Below, one piece after another: positions 33,448-46,899 of a DNA stretch of 64,000 bases (positions within the stretch are counted from its first letter, which is position 1; each line of letters opens with the position of its first letter). The translations under genes and the position numbers were made by a program. Origin of the DNA: Neonectria sp. B-13 (lineage: Eukaryota > Ascomycota > Sordariomycetes > Hypocreales > Nectriaceae); assembly GCA_002682825.1 (NCBI GenBank), contig NOKP01000022.1, positions 62,001 to 126,000 on the forward strand, written 5' to 3'. The notes under the pieces are model-generated. The model was given only the letters and a program-made list of their open reading frames with translations. It made no database searches and had not been told where the DNA came from.

Positions 33448-35979
33448 TTAGAGGACATAAACATATGGGTCGAGTTCGTCTACAAACTCCAGCAGCGGCC
33501 CAGAATCTTGCGAGCTGAGCCAGATAGCAGCTCGGTTCGCTGCCCACAACCCCACAAGAACAATCTCCTTCTCCGTGAGATCGACTTTCTTATTAGCTGA
33601 AGGGGCCCTGACTAAGTCTCCGTTAAGGTACCACTGCCGGTAACTGGTCTTTTCCTTTTCGTCCAGGTACCATCTGAGCTGTTTGGACGGGTATTCATAT
33701 TCAAGGACTCCAGTGACTTTCTCTGCCTCTTCTCTCTTCACCTCCTCGAGTTTACGCCATAAAGAAGTGTGCTGCCAGAATTTATCCTGTTCCCAATTGG
33801 GCACCCAGCGTTTGACCAAGACAGAATGGGAATTCTGCTGTGAGATATTAGCATAACTGACTTTTGCTTCGAGGTGTGTTATAGTGATTACCGTGTCGAT
33901 TTCGTAGTCAATGTCAAAGGCACGGAGTGTCGCGACCTCTATATGTTGGAGAGAGAGGCGCGTCCAAAGAGGGCGGGTCGTGTCCACCTCGCCGTCGGCA
34001 ATGCTGGCGGTGAGATCCTTATCCTCCAATTCCGACTTTTGCTCTGCTCTCTCTCGGTACTCTTTCTCAGTCTTCTCTAGAGCCTCCCGCAGCTCATTTG
34101 CTTTGGCCAACTGCTCAGATGGCGAGAGATCCCCTTGTTGGCTGTTCGGGTCTTGCTTACCCATCCTTTCGCAGACCTTCTCGGTCATCCGCCTGAAGGA
34201 GTCATCAATGATAAACAGGGTCCCGAGAGCCAGGCGAAGAGGCATAACCTCAGATTCTTGTATCGAAGATGATAAAAACTTGTCAAATGCGAGGTAATCG
34301 ACAAGTTTTTGAGAATGAAAAATGCTTCGGATTTTCCACCTGAACGCTTTCATGTGAGATTTCAGCCCGAAGGAGTTGGCAAAAGCTGGTCCGCGAAGAC
34401 TTTCCTGGTTCAGAATGCCGATCGCATTCTTCAGCATCGAGACCCAGAACTTGTCTTTCCGAACGATAAAGCCCCAATCATCCCAGTCAAGACCGAGCAA
34501 GACGGAAATGGGCCTGTCAAGATCTGCCCGGGGGAACACCCAGTTGATGCCTTCCGCATTTCTGCTTTTTGGGTGTTTTGTGTAGTGTGCCCATAGCCCA
34601 GAGATACGTAAGGTTATACGACCCGCCACTATAAATCCATCATCGTCATCCCCAGCAAGGACTGTCGTATCCTTCTTGGCCTTGTCTTTCTCTGCCCGCT
34701 GACGCAGGTCCCTCATCCCCACGGTGTCGAGCGGGAGGAACTGCAAAACCTTTGGCTCTGGGATGCCAAGACACTTCATAGCGTTGCCGATAGAGATCGG
34801 AATGTCGTCTGCTTCCTGTAGAGAAAATGCAGGCCAGCTCTCCAAAGGGTCAAGCTCCCGGAAAAGTGGTTCTGAATCAGCTTCACCTGCAGGACTCTCT
34901 AGGGATATGACGGTTTGTCTGCCCTCTAAAGTCCTACCGCAAGGGAGGAAACCGTGTGCCAGCCAAAATAGCGTTTGCATGGACGCCCCGTCGTTTCTCT
35001 CCAGTGTCCCGGGGGCAAAGATCTCTCGCGCAGTGTGCGGCACGAAAGAAATAGACGTGAGGTAGCTCCAAGAGCCCTTGTGCCGACCAAGTGCCTGCAT
35101 TGTTCCAGTAATTCCATGGATCTTCGGCAAAGCCTCCTGTTTCAGCGTCCAAGTACCGTACGCACCGCGCTGTAAAAAGAACATTTCGGATCCAGAAGTG
35201 CCGACTCTACCCTCGCCGGAACTCATATAAGAAGAACGGGAGTCGCCAGATGAAGTAGACCACGAGCGCGAATCTGACCCCCTCCTTCGCCCTCGCTTGA
35301 ACTCGAACTCTTCTGGCATTTCAATTTTCCTCTCCTTCCTGTCGAGCTCGAAATGCCGGATCGACGCGCGCTCGCCATCGAAGTCCCGCCTTATCCCCGT
35401 CTTCTGCAGTACTCCCTTGTCTGTACGCTTCCCGTATCGCCCTAGCAAACCAAGCAGCAGGATCCAGTGCTTACTGATGGTCAATGCTGTCCGACTATTC
35501 ACGACCTCGAGCGTCCCACCCTTAGCTATACCAAGGTCCACTGGGCTGTTACCCGCCGTGTCGCGCACTTCATACGCCTCAATGACCTCGGCGAGCTTTG
35601 CCCAGCCCGTGTTCCAGGGGAGATAGTTTCGCGGTCGCAGGGTCCATCGACCCAGGGCAGCGCGTAGCGGAACCAGCCTCGTAGTATCAGGCTCGTTGGC
35701 GATGTAACCGGGCGAGAGATCGGGCACGCGAATACGGCGTAGGACACGCAGTCCTTTGGTCAACCGGTAACCGCGAGTCACGTACTTCTGCGGCAGATCC
35801 TGCACAGCGTTCATCGCTCGGTTGCCGTCGCTGAGCGAGGCTTGGAGGGCGAGGAACGGTGCAACGACTCCAACGAGCGCAATAATAGCGATAGCAGCAG
35901 CAACCCAAGTTCCGATACTGCTGGTTAGATCCAAGAGATCGGAACCGCTGTCACTGCTGGCATTATTAGGTGCCGACAT
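33448..35979 (-). CDS. Large single-span membrane protein of unknown function
   Basis: One uninterrupted 843-codon frame. An N-terminal transmembrane helix at about residues 24-48 (GTWVAAAIAIIALVGVVAPF) follows a Ser/Asn-rich start. Then comes a large soluble part with no domain I can name: PLRAALGRWTLRPRNYLPWN, SKHWILLLGLLGRYGKRTDKG, ITGTMQALGRHKGSW and FVPHTAREIFAPG. A Ser/Arg-rich linker lies near 235-260. A charged coiled-coil-like stretch at about 650-690 includes ANELREALEKTEKEYRERAEQ. It looks like a recurrent Pezizomycotina orphan family of similar length. Long, well-composed and free of stops amid pseudogenes, it is probably functional. The role is unknown. Confidence 0.8.
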   Translation of the reverse strand: MSAPNNASSDSGSDLLDLTSSIGTWVAAAIAIIALVGVVAPFLALQASLSDGNRAMNAVQDLPQKYVTRGYRLTKGLRVLRRIRVPDLSPGYIANEPDTTRLVPLRAALGRWTLRPRNYLPWNTGWAKLAEVIEAYEVRDTAGNSPVDLGIAKGGTLEVVNSRTALTISKHWILLLGLLGRYGKRTDKGVLQKTGIRRDFDGERASIRHFELDRKERKIEMPEEFEFKRGRRRGSDSRSWSTSSGDSRSSYMSSGEGRVGTSGSEMFFLQRGAYGTWTLKQEALPKIHGITGTMQALGRHKGSWSYLTSISFVPHTAREIFAPGTLERNDGASMQTLFWLAHGFLPCGRTLEGRQTVISLESPAGEADSEPLFRELDPLESWPAFSLQEADDIPISIGNAMKCLGIPEPKVLQFLPLDTVGMRDLRQRAEKDKAKKDTTVLAGDDDDGFIVAGRITLRISGLWAHYTKHPKSRNAEGINWVFPRADLDRPISVLLGLDWDDWGFIVRKDKFWVSMLKNAIGILNQESLRGPAFANSFGLKSHMKAFRWKIRSIFHSQKLVDYLAFDKFLSSSIQESEVMPLRLALGTLFIIDDSFRRMTEKVCERMGKQDPNSQQGDLSPSEQLAKANELREALEKTEKEYRERAEQKSELEDKDLTASIADGEVDTTRPLWTRLSLQHIEVATLRAFDIDYEIDTVITITHLEAKVSYANISQQNSHSVLVKRWVPNWEQDKFWQHTSLWRKLEEVKREEAEKVTGVLEYEYPSKQLRWYLDEKEKTSYRQWYLNGDLVRAPSANKKVDLTEKEIVLVGLWAANRAAIWLSSQDSGPLLEFVDELDPYVYVL

Positions 35980-37731
35980 TGTGGTAGGCGCACCAGCTGA
36001 TGTTGCTGGCAGGCTCTTTGTTGACTGGCGTATCGTAGCAATAGGACAGTTCGAGGTTGGATCGTCGCAGGTGATATATCGCTAGCAAAAGCGGCTCCTC
36101 TTTTTTCTGAGGGAAGGACTTCAAAGAGTCGTTAAACTGGCCATCATAAGAAAGTGCGTCAATGTTCAGCTGGCCATAAGCAACAGAAGTGAAAGATGCA
36201 AAGAACTAGCATCAGTCACGTGTTGAGGATGCAGCAGGGATATGTAGCTGGAAAAGTCTCGGCCATGAAAGGAGGTTGGTGAACTTCAGTTTTCCATTTT
36301 TAATACGAGTCGCTTGCCAAATAGGGTGCTATCAGTATTCTTCAAGCCAGATCTAAAAATTCCTCCATTGTTCTCGGTAGATCCGGATTTACAGACCGAG
36401 TTAACGATCTAATGATTTCCTAAACCCAAGACTGCAATTGTGTACTCACGGCTTGTAGGTCCTGGTGACTTTAAAAGGAAAAAAAAGAGGGATGATAGAA
36501 ATATACAGCCGCTAGAAAGAATTGCGAAATTGAGGAGTTGGTACTAAAGCTCCATGTCAAGAAGGTTGTCGCATCCCGCACAGGTGAGTCCAATGCTAAA
36601 TATAAGAATAGACATCAGCGGTACTACATAAGGAAAAAGGCATGTTAGTGCAGAGCCTATAAATCGGACAGGTATGAGGCCTACCAGCTTGTCTGGATGT
36701 AGCGCCTTCTGTAAGAATGACGCAGAAGAGCCTGCAGTCCAAAGGAGGGAGAGGAAGAAAATAGCTGCAAGCGGCCAGCCTCCTATTAACCCCGTGCTTT
36801 CAATGAATGGACCGTTTGCCCCAGCAGTCCCGATCATCTGCCCGTTGGGTCAAAATGCGGGCCTTCTGGTGATTCCCGCCGGGTCAGAAACTGGAGTTCG
36901 TTGGCCATTGTGGATAGGGTATACAAGACACACCGTCCTCGTGGATTATTCGTGAATCTTTATGATTGAGGACTAATTTTGGTAACGGAAGACAAGAAAA
37001 GAACGGGCTGGTAGGTGAATCAAACGCCAGCAGCACCGCTCAAAGGAGTGTGCCAGCAACCAACAGCAACCATGAAGCCAAGTTCAAGCAGTACCAGCCG
37101 CAATTCTGGGTATATGTTTGCTGTGCGGATGAAGCCATAATCGGAGACTTCATCTTTACTGCAGACGTTTGGAAAGAAGATCAAATAGTTGCATTGAAAC
37201 TCCAACAACACTAGGAATAACGTGAATACTAAGATCACGAGGGCGCGTATATCGGCGGGCGTGTGTATTATTGCCGGCACAAGGAAATCAAGGATGACGG
37301 ACGAAGAGGCAGACAGTGTTAGGCTAAATGCTTTAGAGGCCGTTTAAATGAGTTGTGTTCTTCAAGACAAGCGTTACAGTATCACATCACCCATCCATCA
37401 ATGATACTTTGCAAATCATTTTCATGCTCCTACGTGAACACTGGACTGGTCAAGGACTCAAAATGGCTCAAAGTCATCGTAAGTTAAGATATAGAACGTT
37501 TAACTTGGCTCCAAGTCGTTGATTTTAATGATAATGATATCGCATGCTGAAAGAATAGGACTGCAAAAGAGGAGCGGAACTTGTACCAGAGGACCAACAC
37601 CATTGTTCTGCCGATGGTTTGAGGTCTGACATCTTTCAGCTCTGGGTTATTATAAAGTCCAGGCTCATCTGCAGTCGAAAAAGCTCTTCTCTTCATTCCT
37701 ATCTGATTATACAACGGCTCGGTTGCTCACA
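35980..37731. other. Long intergenic region with unassigned membrane-like frames
   Basis: 35980-36540 is the promoter side of the membrane-protein gene. On the minus strand three hydrophobic frames lie in a row: 37484-37714 (YNNPELKDVRPQTIGRTMVL), 37020-37280 (ADIRALVILVFTLFLVLLEF) and 36544-36837 (IGGWPLAAIFFLSLLWTAG, FIGSALTCLFPYVVPLMSIL). They could be exons of one integral membrane protein or remains of one. I could not join them into a model with consistent splice phases and recognise no family. Confidence 0.35.
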
Positions 37732-38384
37732 ATGAAATCCACCTTCTTGTTCTCAATCTGGCTTGCAAGCCAAACTTTGGCACATTCTCTTTAACATGAT
37801 CAAGATAGCCAGTCGGTCCAGTCACTCGAGGTTTCCGGGCCTCAGGAACCCCCAAGTTCACTCGGAGGCTAAAATGCAACGATGCCTGTGATACCATAGT
37901 TCACAGCAGCAGGACTTACGGTTCAAACCACGTTGTTGCTCTATATACGACTTTTAGCGGATTTTTCGCTCACTTCGCCGGCACGCTGTATAGTGAGAAT
38001 TACATCCAGTTGACTGGAGTCGTTACTTCTGGTATCCTCGTTGCTTTCGACCTCGCCAGGCGCATGAGGAGATACAAAGGGGGTGGGAAGTTCTTTGATA
38101 GAGATATGGAGGAGCGCGACTCACTTCTTCAAATGGACCATATTGCCGAGGCCTTGACTCTGCCTGGTGCTGAATGGGATTGTATTGAAGATGTCACTGC
38201 ACCCATCCATGCACGCGTGGCTTCGCACGAACATCGGTCCAAAAAGGTCATTGGTGTTTCTGGATTGAGGAATGGAAACGCTTCAGCTAGTCTCGAAATT
38301 TTTGACTTTGGAGGGGGGCTGAGGCATGTCCATATCAATATTTGCGGCACGATGCGCAAGTGCGTAGTTAAGCATAGCAAGTAA
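37732..38384 (+). pseudogene. Broken gene for a small secreted protein
   Basis: Starts with a good signal peptide (MKSTFLFSIWLASQTLAHS), then a TAA at 37792-37794. The same frame continues with DQDSQSVQSLEVSGPQEPP to a stop near 37872. From there a different frame carries a coherent domain to 38384: KCNDACDTIV, a hydrophobic patch (VVALYTTFSGFFAHFAG), LARRMRRYKGGGKFFDRDME, LPGAEWDCIEDV and LRHVHINICGTMRKC. One stop and one single-base shift would therefore separate the signal peptide from the body. I do not recognise the family. The Cys residues and signal peptide suggest an exported protein. An unseen intron is a less likely explanation, because no donor lies between signal peptide and stop. 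Confidence 0.55.
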
Positions 38385-38745
38385 AGTTGAAACTTTCAGA
38401 CTAGTGCTCCGTATTTAGAATCACGATCCATACTGTACCTGTTTTAATCTCCTATTCTACAGCCTCTCCGTCTAGTCGACCAATGACCGGCCTATATTCG
38501 TACTCCCTTTAAGCTGTGGTAGAACTAATACCAATTACCCACATATAAGGCGGATATTTGCGGTGAAGCAATTAAGGTCCGCTCCGCAACTCCGCGAGGA
38601 AAGCCGAACTCCGCCAAATCCATAACACTTTCTTTGCCTACAAATACTTCTCTGGCACCCTGCTAACGAGCAAATTCACTACGAAGCATTACATTTGCAG
38701 TAGCCGGTTTCTGAACATAACTTGTCGCTTGACAAAGAAAAAGCC
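38385..38745. other. Promoter region of the second SDR
   Basis: Gap between the secreted-protein relic and the SDR. It contains CCACATATAAGGC near 38540, a possible TATA element about 200 bp before the ATG. Nothing else is recognised. Confidence 0.4.
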
Positions 38746-39600
38746 ATGGCCATAAGAGCATTAGTGGTGGGCGGGACGAACGGCATAGGCTATGCAATGG
38801 CCTGTCGCGTCGCTGCCGAAGCCAGTTCATCAACCGTCATAATCAGTGGCCGAACAAAGCCGCAGAATATCCCGCATGCCAACATGGAGTTTCGACCACT
38901 AGACGCATCTTCAATGCGCCAAATCAAGCAGTATACCGACGCGTTCAAATCGGAACCGGGGCAGAAATTGGACTACCTCATCATGTCACAGGGGATTATG
39001 ACAACTGTGGGAAGGACAGAGACGCCAGAGGGCATCGATCGCAAGATGGCAATACACTACTATGGCAAGCAGCTCCTGATACGTGAGCTTATGCCGATGC
39101 TGAAGGAGGACGCCAAGGTCATCATAGTATTTGATGGACTCGGAGGTAGTCCAGACAAACTTATCTGGGAGGACCTAGACCTGAAGACGCACTTCAGTAT
39201 CCGCAAGGCAGCAGACCACTGCCTCTCGATGAACGACGCTATGGTTCAAGTTTATGCTGCTCAGCAGCAGAAACAGGGTACTGCTAGACGGCATTTTATA
39301 CATGCTTTCCCAGGCGGTGTTAACACGAGTCTTCACAGAGGGCTCCCATGGTATCTGCGGCCCGTGGGATGGGCTGCCCTTGGTATTATCGGTGTGTCCC
39401 CCGATACTTGTGCCGAGTATATGTTGAAAGGAGCCACTGCATGCGCAGCGTCGGGCCAAGAGGAAGGTAGATTTTGGAGCAACATTAACAGTAAGGGGAA
39501 TCTAATTGTGAAAAAAGCCGTTTGGAACGAGGAGCAGAGGAATAAGGTAGCGGATCATACGTGGGGACTTATTGATGGAGCATTTGAAAGTGATAAGTAG
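38746..39600 (+). CDS. Short-chain dehydrogenase/reductase-like protein
   Basis: A single-exon protein of 284 residues from ATG 38746. Rossmann start ALVVGGTNGIGYAMA (TGxxxGIG-like), acidic/Arg cofactor strand IISGRTK and LDYLIMSQGIM (NNAG-equivalent). The middle reads GIDRKMAIHYYGKQLLIREL, and AFPGGVNTSLHRGLPWYLR follows the active site. The usual YxxxK catalytic motif is not visible. The corresponding place reads HCLSMNDAMVQ, as in a fungal branch of light-dependent-reductase/retinol-dehydrogenase-like SDRs with uncertain chemistry. The substrate is unknown. No intron or lesion is present, in contrast to the SDR at 32.5 kb. Confidence 0.85.
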   Translation: MAIRALVVGGTNGIGYAMACRVAAEASSSTVIISGRTKPQNIPHANMEFRPLDASSMRQIKQYTDAFKSEPGQKLDYLIMSQGIMTTVGRTETPEGIDRKMAIHYYGKQLLIRELMPMLKEDAKVIIVFDGLGGSPDKLIWEDLDLKTHFSIRKAADHCLSMNDAMVQVYAAQQQKQGTARRHFIHAFPGGVNTSLHRGLPWYLRPVGWAALGIIGVSPDTCAEYMLKGATACAASGQEEGRFWSNINSKGNLIVKKAVWNEEQRNKVADHTWGLIDGAFESDK

Positions 39601-39866
39601 TCCGGCAAGATTTGGGAGGAGACCAAGCGTGCTGTCCATGAGCCATTGCGATTAAATTTTAGCAGGTAATAGGAAATCAGCCTTAAGGCGATGTGTTTAT
39701 TTATGTCATTAGTTGAAGTTGTTTCTTCCTTTAGCAAGAATTGTATCCGCGTATTGGATTGGCCATATACGTACACATGATAGACATAAGAACTTGGCAA
39801 CTTGTTAACTTATATGAGGCACTACGAGCTTTTTAAAACGTTATCGAGATTGACTACAGTTTGCTT

Positions 39867-40154
39867 TTACTTGTTGGCATCCAAGTACCACGACGGCAAG
39901 TACGACTGGAATCTTTCCACGAGCTCTGGCGCGGACTGAAATGTGTGCTTCATTTCAGCCTCAACTTCCAGTAGAGGCAAGTTCTCATCCTTCCAGCGCT
40001 CCAACAGTTTCGCAAATTCCCTATGTATTACAGCGGCTCTTCCCTGAACCGACTCTACCATAGAATCGTCAGTGCCGTATCTCTTCAAGCAAGAGCATCA
40101 CTGTACCTTGACTATTTTAACGTGAGTAAAACCGCCGTCAAATCCAACGAGTCC
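39867..40154 (-). pseudogene. Severed C-terminal PAH-like tail of the zinc-finger gene
   Basis: Downstream of the TGA at 40157-40155 the homology continues. GFDGGFTHVKIVK is in the same frame as the preceding exon. AAVIHREFAKLLERW and KHTFQSAPELVERFQSYLP, a second paired-amphipathic-helix-like unit, follow in another frame with a stop at 39867. I could not find splice sites that restore one frame without a stop. Possibly the gene now ends early and this tail is drifting. An undetected intron is the alternative. Confidence 0.5.
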
Positions 40155-42094
40155 TCATCCTACTTCAGCCTCGACGCCTTTCTTCTCTTTCTCATCTTCT
40201 TCTTTATCTTCTTCTTCGTCTTCTTCTTGACGGTCTTCGAGTACCTTGAACCCATGGTTTCTACTTCCCGGCTGCACAGTCGGCGCCGCTAGAGCAAAAC
40301 CAGGGTAGTGCACCTTTAAATCACCATCGATAGAATACCCTTTCGGCAAAAACCCACTGAACTCCGTGATACACTCTGGATTATCAGCGAATAGCTCGAT
40401 CACGCAAGCTATCAACTTAGACGTGTCGATGCTTGTGCTTGTGTTAGTAATTCCCGTATGTCTATTAATAAGAAACGAAGCTGGAATACTTACTCTTGGT
40501 TCTTATAATCCTTCATGATGTTCAAATAGCGAGGATAGACATCTGGAGTGTTGAGGAAAGCTGCTTTCACCTTGTCAAGATGGGCGAGGGCATCGTCTAG
40601 AGTCGGTTTATATGGACTCTTAGAATTATCCAATGAATGGGGGCTTGATGTCTTGTTCACGGCTTGGTCATCTTCTGATTTAGAGCTATCCGAATCCGAA
40701 GCTCCATCCGTCGCTTCACTGCCAGACTCGACGTCCGACTCGCGATCCGATGGAAGGGCAGCAAGAGATATCTCTTCAAGATGGCCGCCGAGATGCTTGG
40801 TGATAGTAATCTTTCCCGACCCAGTATCGCTTAGGCATAGGGGACATTCAAATGCCTTCCAGTCGGGCTCGAGGCCGTGATCATGGGCTAGGTGTGAAAT
40901 CCAATCTTGACGATTCGAGAAGACGGTTGCAACGGAACATGCCACATCCAGACATTGCCAGGGCAGTAAATCCTGGCATAAATGTCGCTTCCATGCAGAA
41001 TTTGTGCGGATAGCAACCAAGTTGCCACAAGCAACGCAGGGGAAGGGTTTACCTTCTTTGGCTCCTTGCGGTAGAGGCGGAATGCGAACTGATCGGCCCC
41101 CTTCACCATGGTACGACATGACCGTCTCGGCATTCGAGGCCGATGACGACCCCCCTAGACCTGAGTCATGAAACTTGGAGCTCAATACATTTGACCGAGG
41201 AGCTTTTAGAAGCCCATCTGGATCGTCGTCGTTATCGCGATTGGCGTGCCTTTCTCTTTCTCCTTGACACCTCAAGTAGCGTTCGTAAGCTGCCTTGCCG
41301 AGGCGGGAGACGAGTGAACCATCTGCAGTGGGAAACCTTCTTCCTATCTTGTCGTTGTAGACATTGTGCGGCTCCCAGCCCTGTAGACTGGCAGCTAGTA
41401 TTGACTTTTCAAACTCAACATCCAAAACCGGACTCTCAAATAAGGGATCTAGTTCCATGAGACACAGGGTGTCAATCTTCAAGTCTTCTGCGACCTCCTG
41501 GATACTGTCGAACCCATAGTCAGATGTGTCATCAGATGAGGAGTCGTGATTGCTCTGGTCATCATGGGCTACTTCCACGAGAAGCTTCAGTCTTTGTATG
41601 CTCTCGTCATAGCGTTTCGATGTTGATTTGGATGGAATATCAGCCAAAGAGGCTAGCCCTATTCTCGGTTATTACGACAACACATGCTATATCACTATGA
41701 TGGTGACGTATTCACAGACTGGAGTCCTGGGGAAGAACATACTTGTAAATAGAGTCTCGCTGATACTGACGAGAATCTTGAGTGTGACAAGTCGCAGTTT
41801 CTGAGACTTTGCAAGGGTATCATCAAACTTCCCAGCGCATATCTCGTACCCATCGGACCAAAGTTTGAGGCGGGTGTAACTCCTCTGCAAACTGATTAGG
41901 GCATCACGGCTCACCACTCCTTTATATTCGAGGTGATTGGTGATGGCCCGAAAGACACCGATCGTCTCCGAACATAGGCGCGCGACTAGGCTCCCTTCGT
42001 GCGGGGGGATTCCTTCGGCAAGCGACGACGCATCTAAGAAAAGCTGGACCATGGACGCCGGGTCGTAGGTTTTCTGGTTGCGGAGCTGTTCCAT
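40155..42094 (-). CDS. C2H2-type zinc-finger protein with PAH (Sin3-like) helix
   Basis: Exons 42094-41743, 41658-40494 and 40431-40155 give 597 residues in frame. The N-terminal 120 residues are helical (ETIGVFRAITNHLEYKG, KLRLVTLKILVSISETLF), a module common at the start of fungal signalling proteins. A Cys/His region at about 300-400 has FPCVACGNLVAIRTNSAWKRH, DWISHLAHDHGLEPDW, FECPLCLSDTG and ITKHLGGHLEEISLAALP, typical of fungal AcuF-like C2H2 zinc-finger proteins. A Sin3-type paired amphipathic helix spans exons 2 and 3: DALAHLDKVKAAFLN, PDVYPRYLNIMKDYKNQ, VIELFADNPECITEFSGFLP. An acidic Glu/Asp tract ends it. It may be a transcriptional or chromatin-linked regulator. A premature TGA may cut off a second PAH unit. 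It shares a promoter with the HeLo-like/DUF7580 gene. Confidence 0.8.
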
Positions 42095-42433
42095 AACTTC
42101 CGGAGCGTAATAGGCCTGATGTTCATCGACACCACGATCTTGTTGTGTTCATCGGGTGAAACGTAAGTGCCCGGCATGGCTCGAAACGAGGGGGCATTGG
42201 GGATGATGATATCCCAACCTCCTCCACTCTTTATCTGTTACGCGAACCAATACCAGGCAGTATAGCAGCGCTCCATGCAAGACACAGCCTCGGGCACAGC
42301 CTGGGCACAGCCCTAGGCTATTTTGGTGCTTGACAGCCAAACAGGCTGACAGCCTTGTACGTACGTAGATTGAAAAGACTTGCCCAGAAATGAGATCCAA
42401 CCCCGCAATTCCTTATTCTAACATCAACGACAG
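42095..42433. promoter_or_regulatory. 339-bp bidirectional promoter
   Basis: It separates the divergent ATGs of the zinc-finger/PAH gene (42094) and the HeLo-like/DUF7580 gene (42434). There is no room for separate long promoters, so co-regulation is likely. It contains direct repeats around CACAGCCT.GGGCACAGCC (42287-42312) and alternating GTACGTACGTAG near 42357. No known operator was identified. Confidence 0.5.
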
Positions 42434-44414
42434 ATGGAGCCGGTATCGCTAGCTTTGGGCGTCCTGCCGGTAGTCGGCGGAGCGATGAAGACATGTAGGG
42501 TCATTCACAAAAAGTTCAAGGTATTCCGACACTACTCGCGAGAACTACGACGAATTCAGAAGCAGGTCGATCGTCAATCGCACTTCTTCGCCAACGAGAT
42601 CCATCTCCTCCTGCGGCCCGCTATAGGCGATGAATCTATGGTGGATATCATGCTGAAAGATACACAACATCCAAAATGGAGCAGCAAGGAGCTTGAGGCC
42701 GGTATGAGAGAGACCCTCAGCAAGAACTACGATGCCTGCAAGTACGTCATTGAGGAGATTGGGTCCACAATGAGAAGCCTTCAGGCCATATTCCACTGCT
42801 TCGACGAGCTGATCGATCAATGTGAACAGGTAAGTTCACGCCGTCATAGATACGTACTAAGAAGCAGGAGCTTACAATGGCAGGGTGAAACACTCAAAGA
42901 CGGTGTGCGACGTTTGCGTGCCCGGGTCAGGGTCACATACGATGAATCCAAGTTCGAGCAGGGCATCAAGGACCTGCGTGGGTCCAATTACGACCTGAAA
43001 CGCTTCCGGGAACAAGCGCACGAGCTCAGCAAGCCCAGAGCTGTTGTAGGTTCAGGCCAGATATTACAGAGGCGGTTGAATCAAGAGTATGGCCAATTTC
43101 ATACAATCAGAGAGGCATCAAGAGCATTCCATGGAGCCCTTACGGCTGCTTGGTCAAGAGCCTTAGTTTCCGAGGCGGCAGACGAGTTGCGACACACTGT
43201 AAGACTCTTCCTTGATACCCGAGTCCAGGAAGATGTATACATGAACGTTGCCATTTCATGTTCTGGGCATGGCCTTGCAAAGAGGTGAGTGAGACAATTA
43301 GAATAGATACAGAAACGCAGTACTGATCGAAGACATTAGAGATCCAACACAAGAAAGATTAACTATGCTTCAGGTGCGGTCACAAGCTCGTGACTGGATG
43401 AATGAGTTAGTCACGCCTCTCGATGTCAGCAATTCCACATGCTCCGGTGGCGGTCGCCAAAAAAGGAGAAAGGTTCGGTTCATGCAACAGGAACTGGATG
43501 GCTGCTCAGACTCGAACTTGGCCCCCGCTTCAATGACCAAAAGTCGCACCGAAAACCTGGACTCATGTAAAACGAACCTGTGTTCAAAAAACCTCTGCTC
43601 GGTTATTTACGACTGTTGCGATACATCGTCGAGCTTGAAAACTGCCACCTCATGCCTCGGATACATTGACGGGATTTCCGAAGGGAGCTTTCGACATCTC
43701 TTCTATGGGAGTGCCGTCACAACAAACGAACAAAACTTATCCAGGCCATCGACAGACTATGACCTGATGTCACTGAACGATGTGTTGAACCAACCAGTAG
43801 AGACATCTATTTCGGTCGTGTCACAGCTCAGGCTAGCTCGTATGCTTGTTTCGGCTACGTTAAAGCTCTACTCAACTCCTTGGTTGCGAGAGTACTTCTC
43901 GATCTACGACATATCCTTTTTCCACCTGAACCACGATCTCCCCTTGTGTTTCGAGACTCTACATGTCGGCTCAGAGTTTGTCCAATGGCCATCAGTACAA
44001 TCCCCACGGTCTGCAGAAGAGGTATACATAGCCTCTGTGAGCGAGGATAGGTCGGAGAAGCTAGAACAGGCCGTAGAGGACGCGAAACTAAAACACGGCG
44101 TACGGAATTTGACCCTCTGGAGTCTTGGTACGATTCTACTTCAGATCGGACGGTGGTCGAAAATGGAAGCACCAGACGATGTCCTCAGCGTTCGGAAGCT
44201 ATCGTCCCAAGTCCCAAGTCTGGGACCAAGATATCGAGATCTAACCAAGAGGTGTCTAGAATGTGACTTTGGATACGGTGAAGACCTTTCCAAACCGCGC
44301 TTGCAGCAGGCGGTGTACGAAAGTCTAGTGTGTGAGCTGAGTGAGATGATAAGTAGTCTGGATATTGATGATGATTGGTCGGTCACACAGGACGTGAGTG
44401 GTCTACACGATTGA
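42434..44414 (+). CDS. HeLo-like / DUF7580 protein (putative cell-death/allorecognition type)
   Basis: 623 residues over exons 42434-42829, 42884-43284 and 43340-44414. The N-terminus, MEPVSLALGVLPVVGGAM with a helical bundle (LRRIQKQVDRQSHFFANEIH), resembles the HeLo-like helical domains of fungal incompatibility proteins. These can form membrane-damaging assemblies. The C-terminal part (SVVSQLRLARMLVSATLKLY, PWLREYFS, YIASVSEDRSEKLEQA, NLTLWSLGTILLQIGRWS, YRDLTKRCLECDFGYGEDL) is the kinase-like DUF7580 module. The first intron (54 nt, GTAAGT...CAG) is in frame and stop-free, so the unspliced mRNA would encode 18 extra residues. The gene is divergent from the zinc-finger/PAH gene. It is inferred to signal or execute self/non-self responses. 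Confidence 0.83.
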
Positions 44415-44585
44415 TAAGACGCCGTGATAGACTAAACCTGAGCAGTGTGACAAAGACAAATCTTAGCTTGAGCTTCACTTTCTCTGATTCCACCTTACTA
44501 GTTGCGCTTATTCTAGCCCGAAACTATAGACCATGCCCGCAAATTTAGCTTCAGTGTGCTAACACATGGATTCGTGCTACTTGTT

Positions 44586-46899
<2,314 letters not shown>

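Noticed and set aside
36544..37714. A possible multi-exon membrane protein on the minus strand
   Set aside because: Three hydrophobic frames are suggestive, but I could not join them with consistent phases and know no matching family. It is left as a comment in the intergenic entry.
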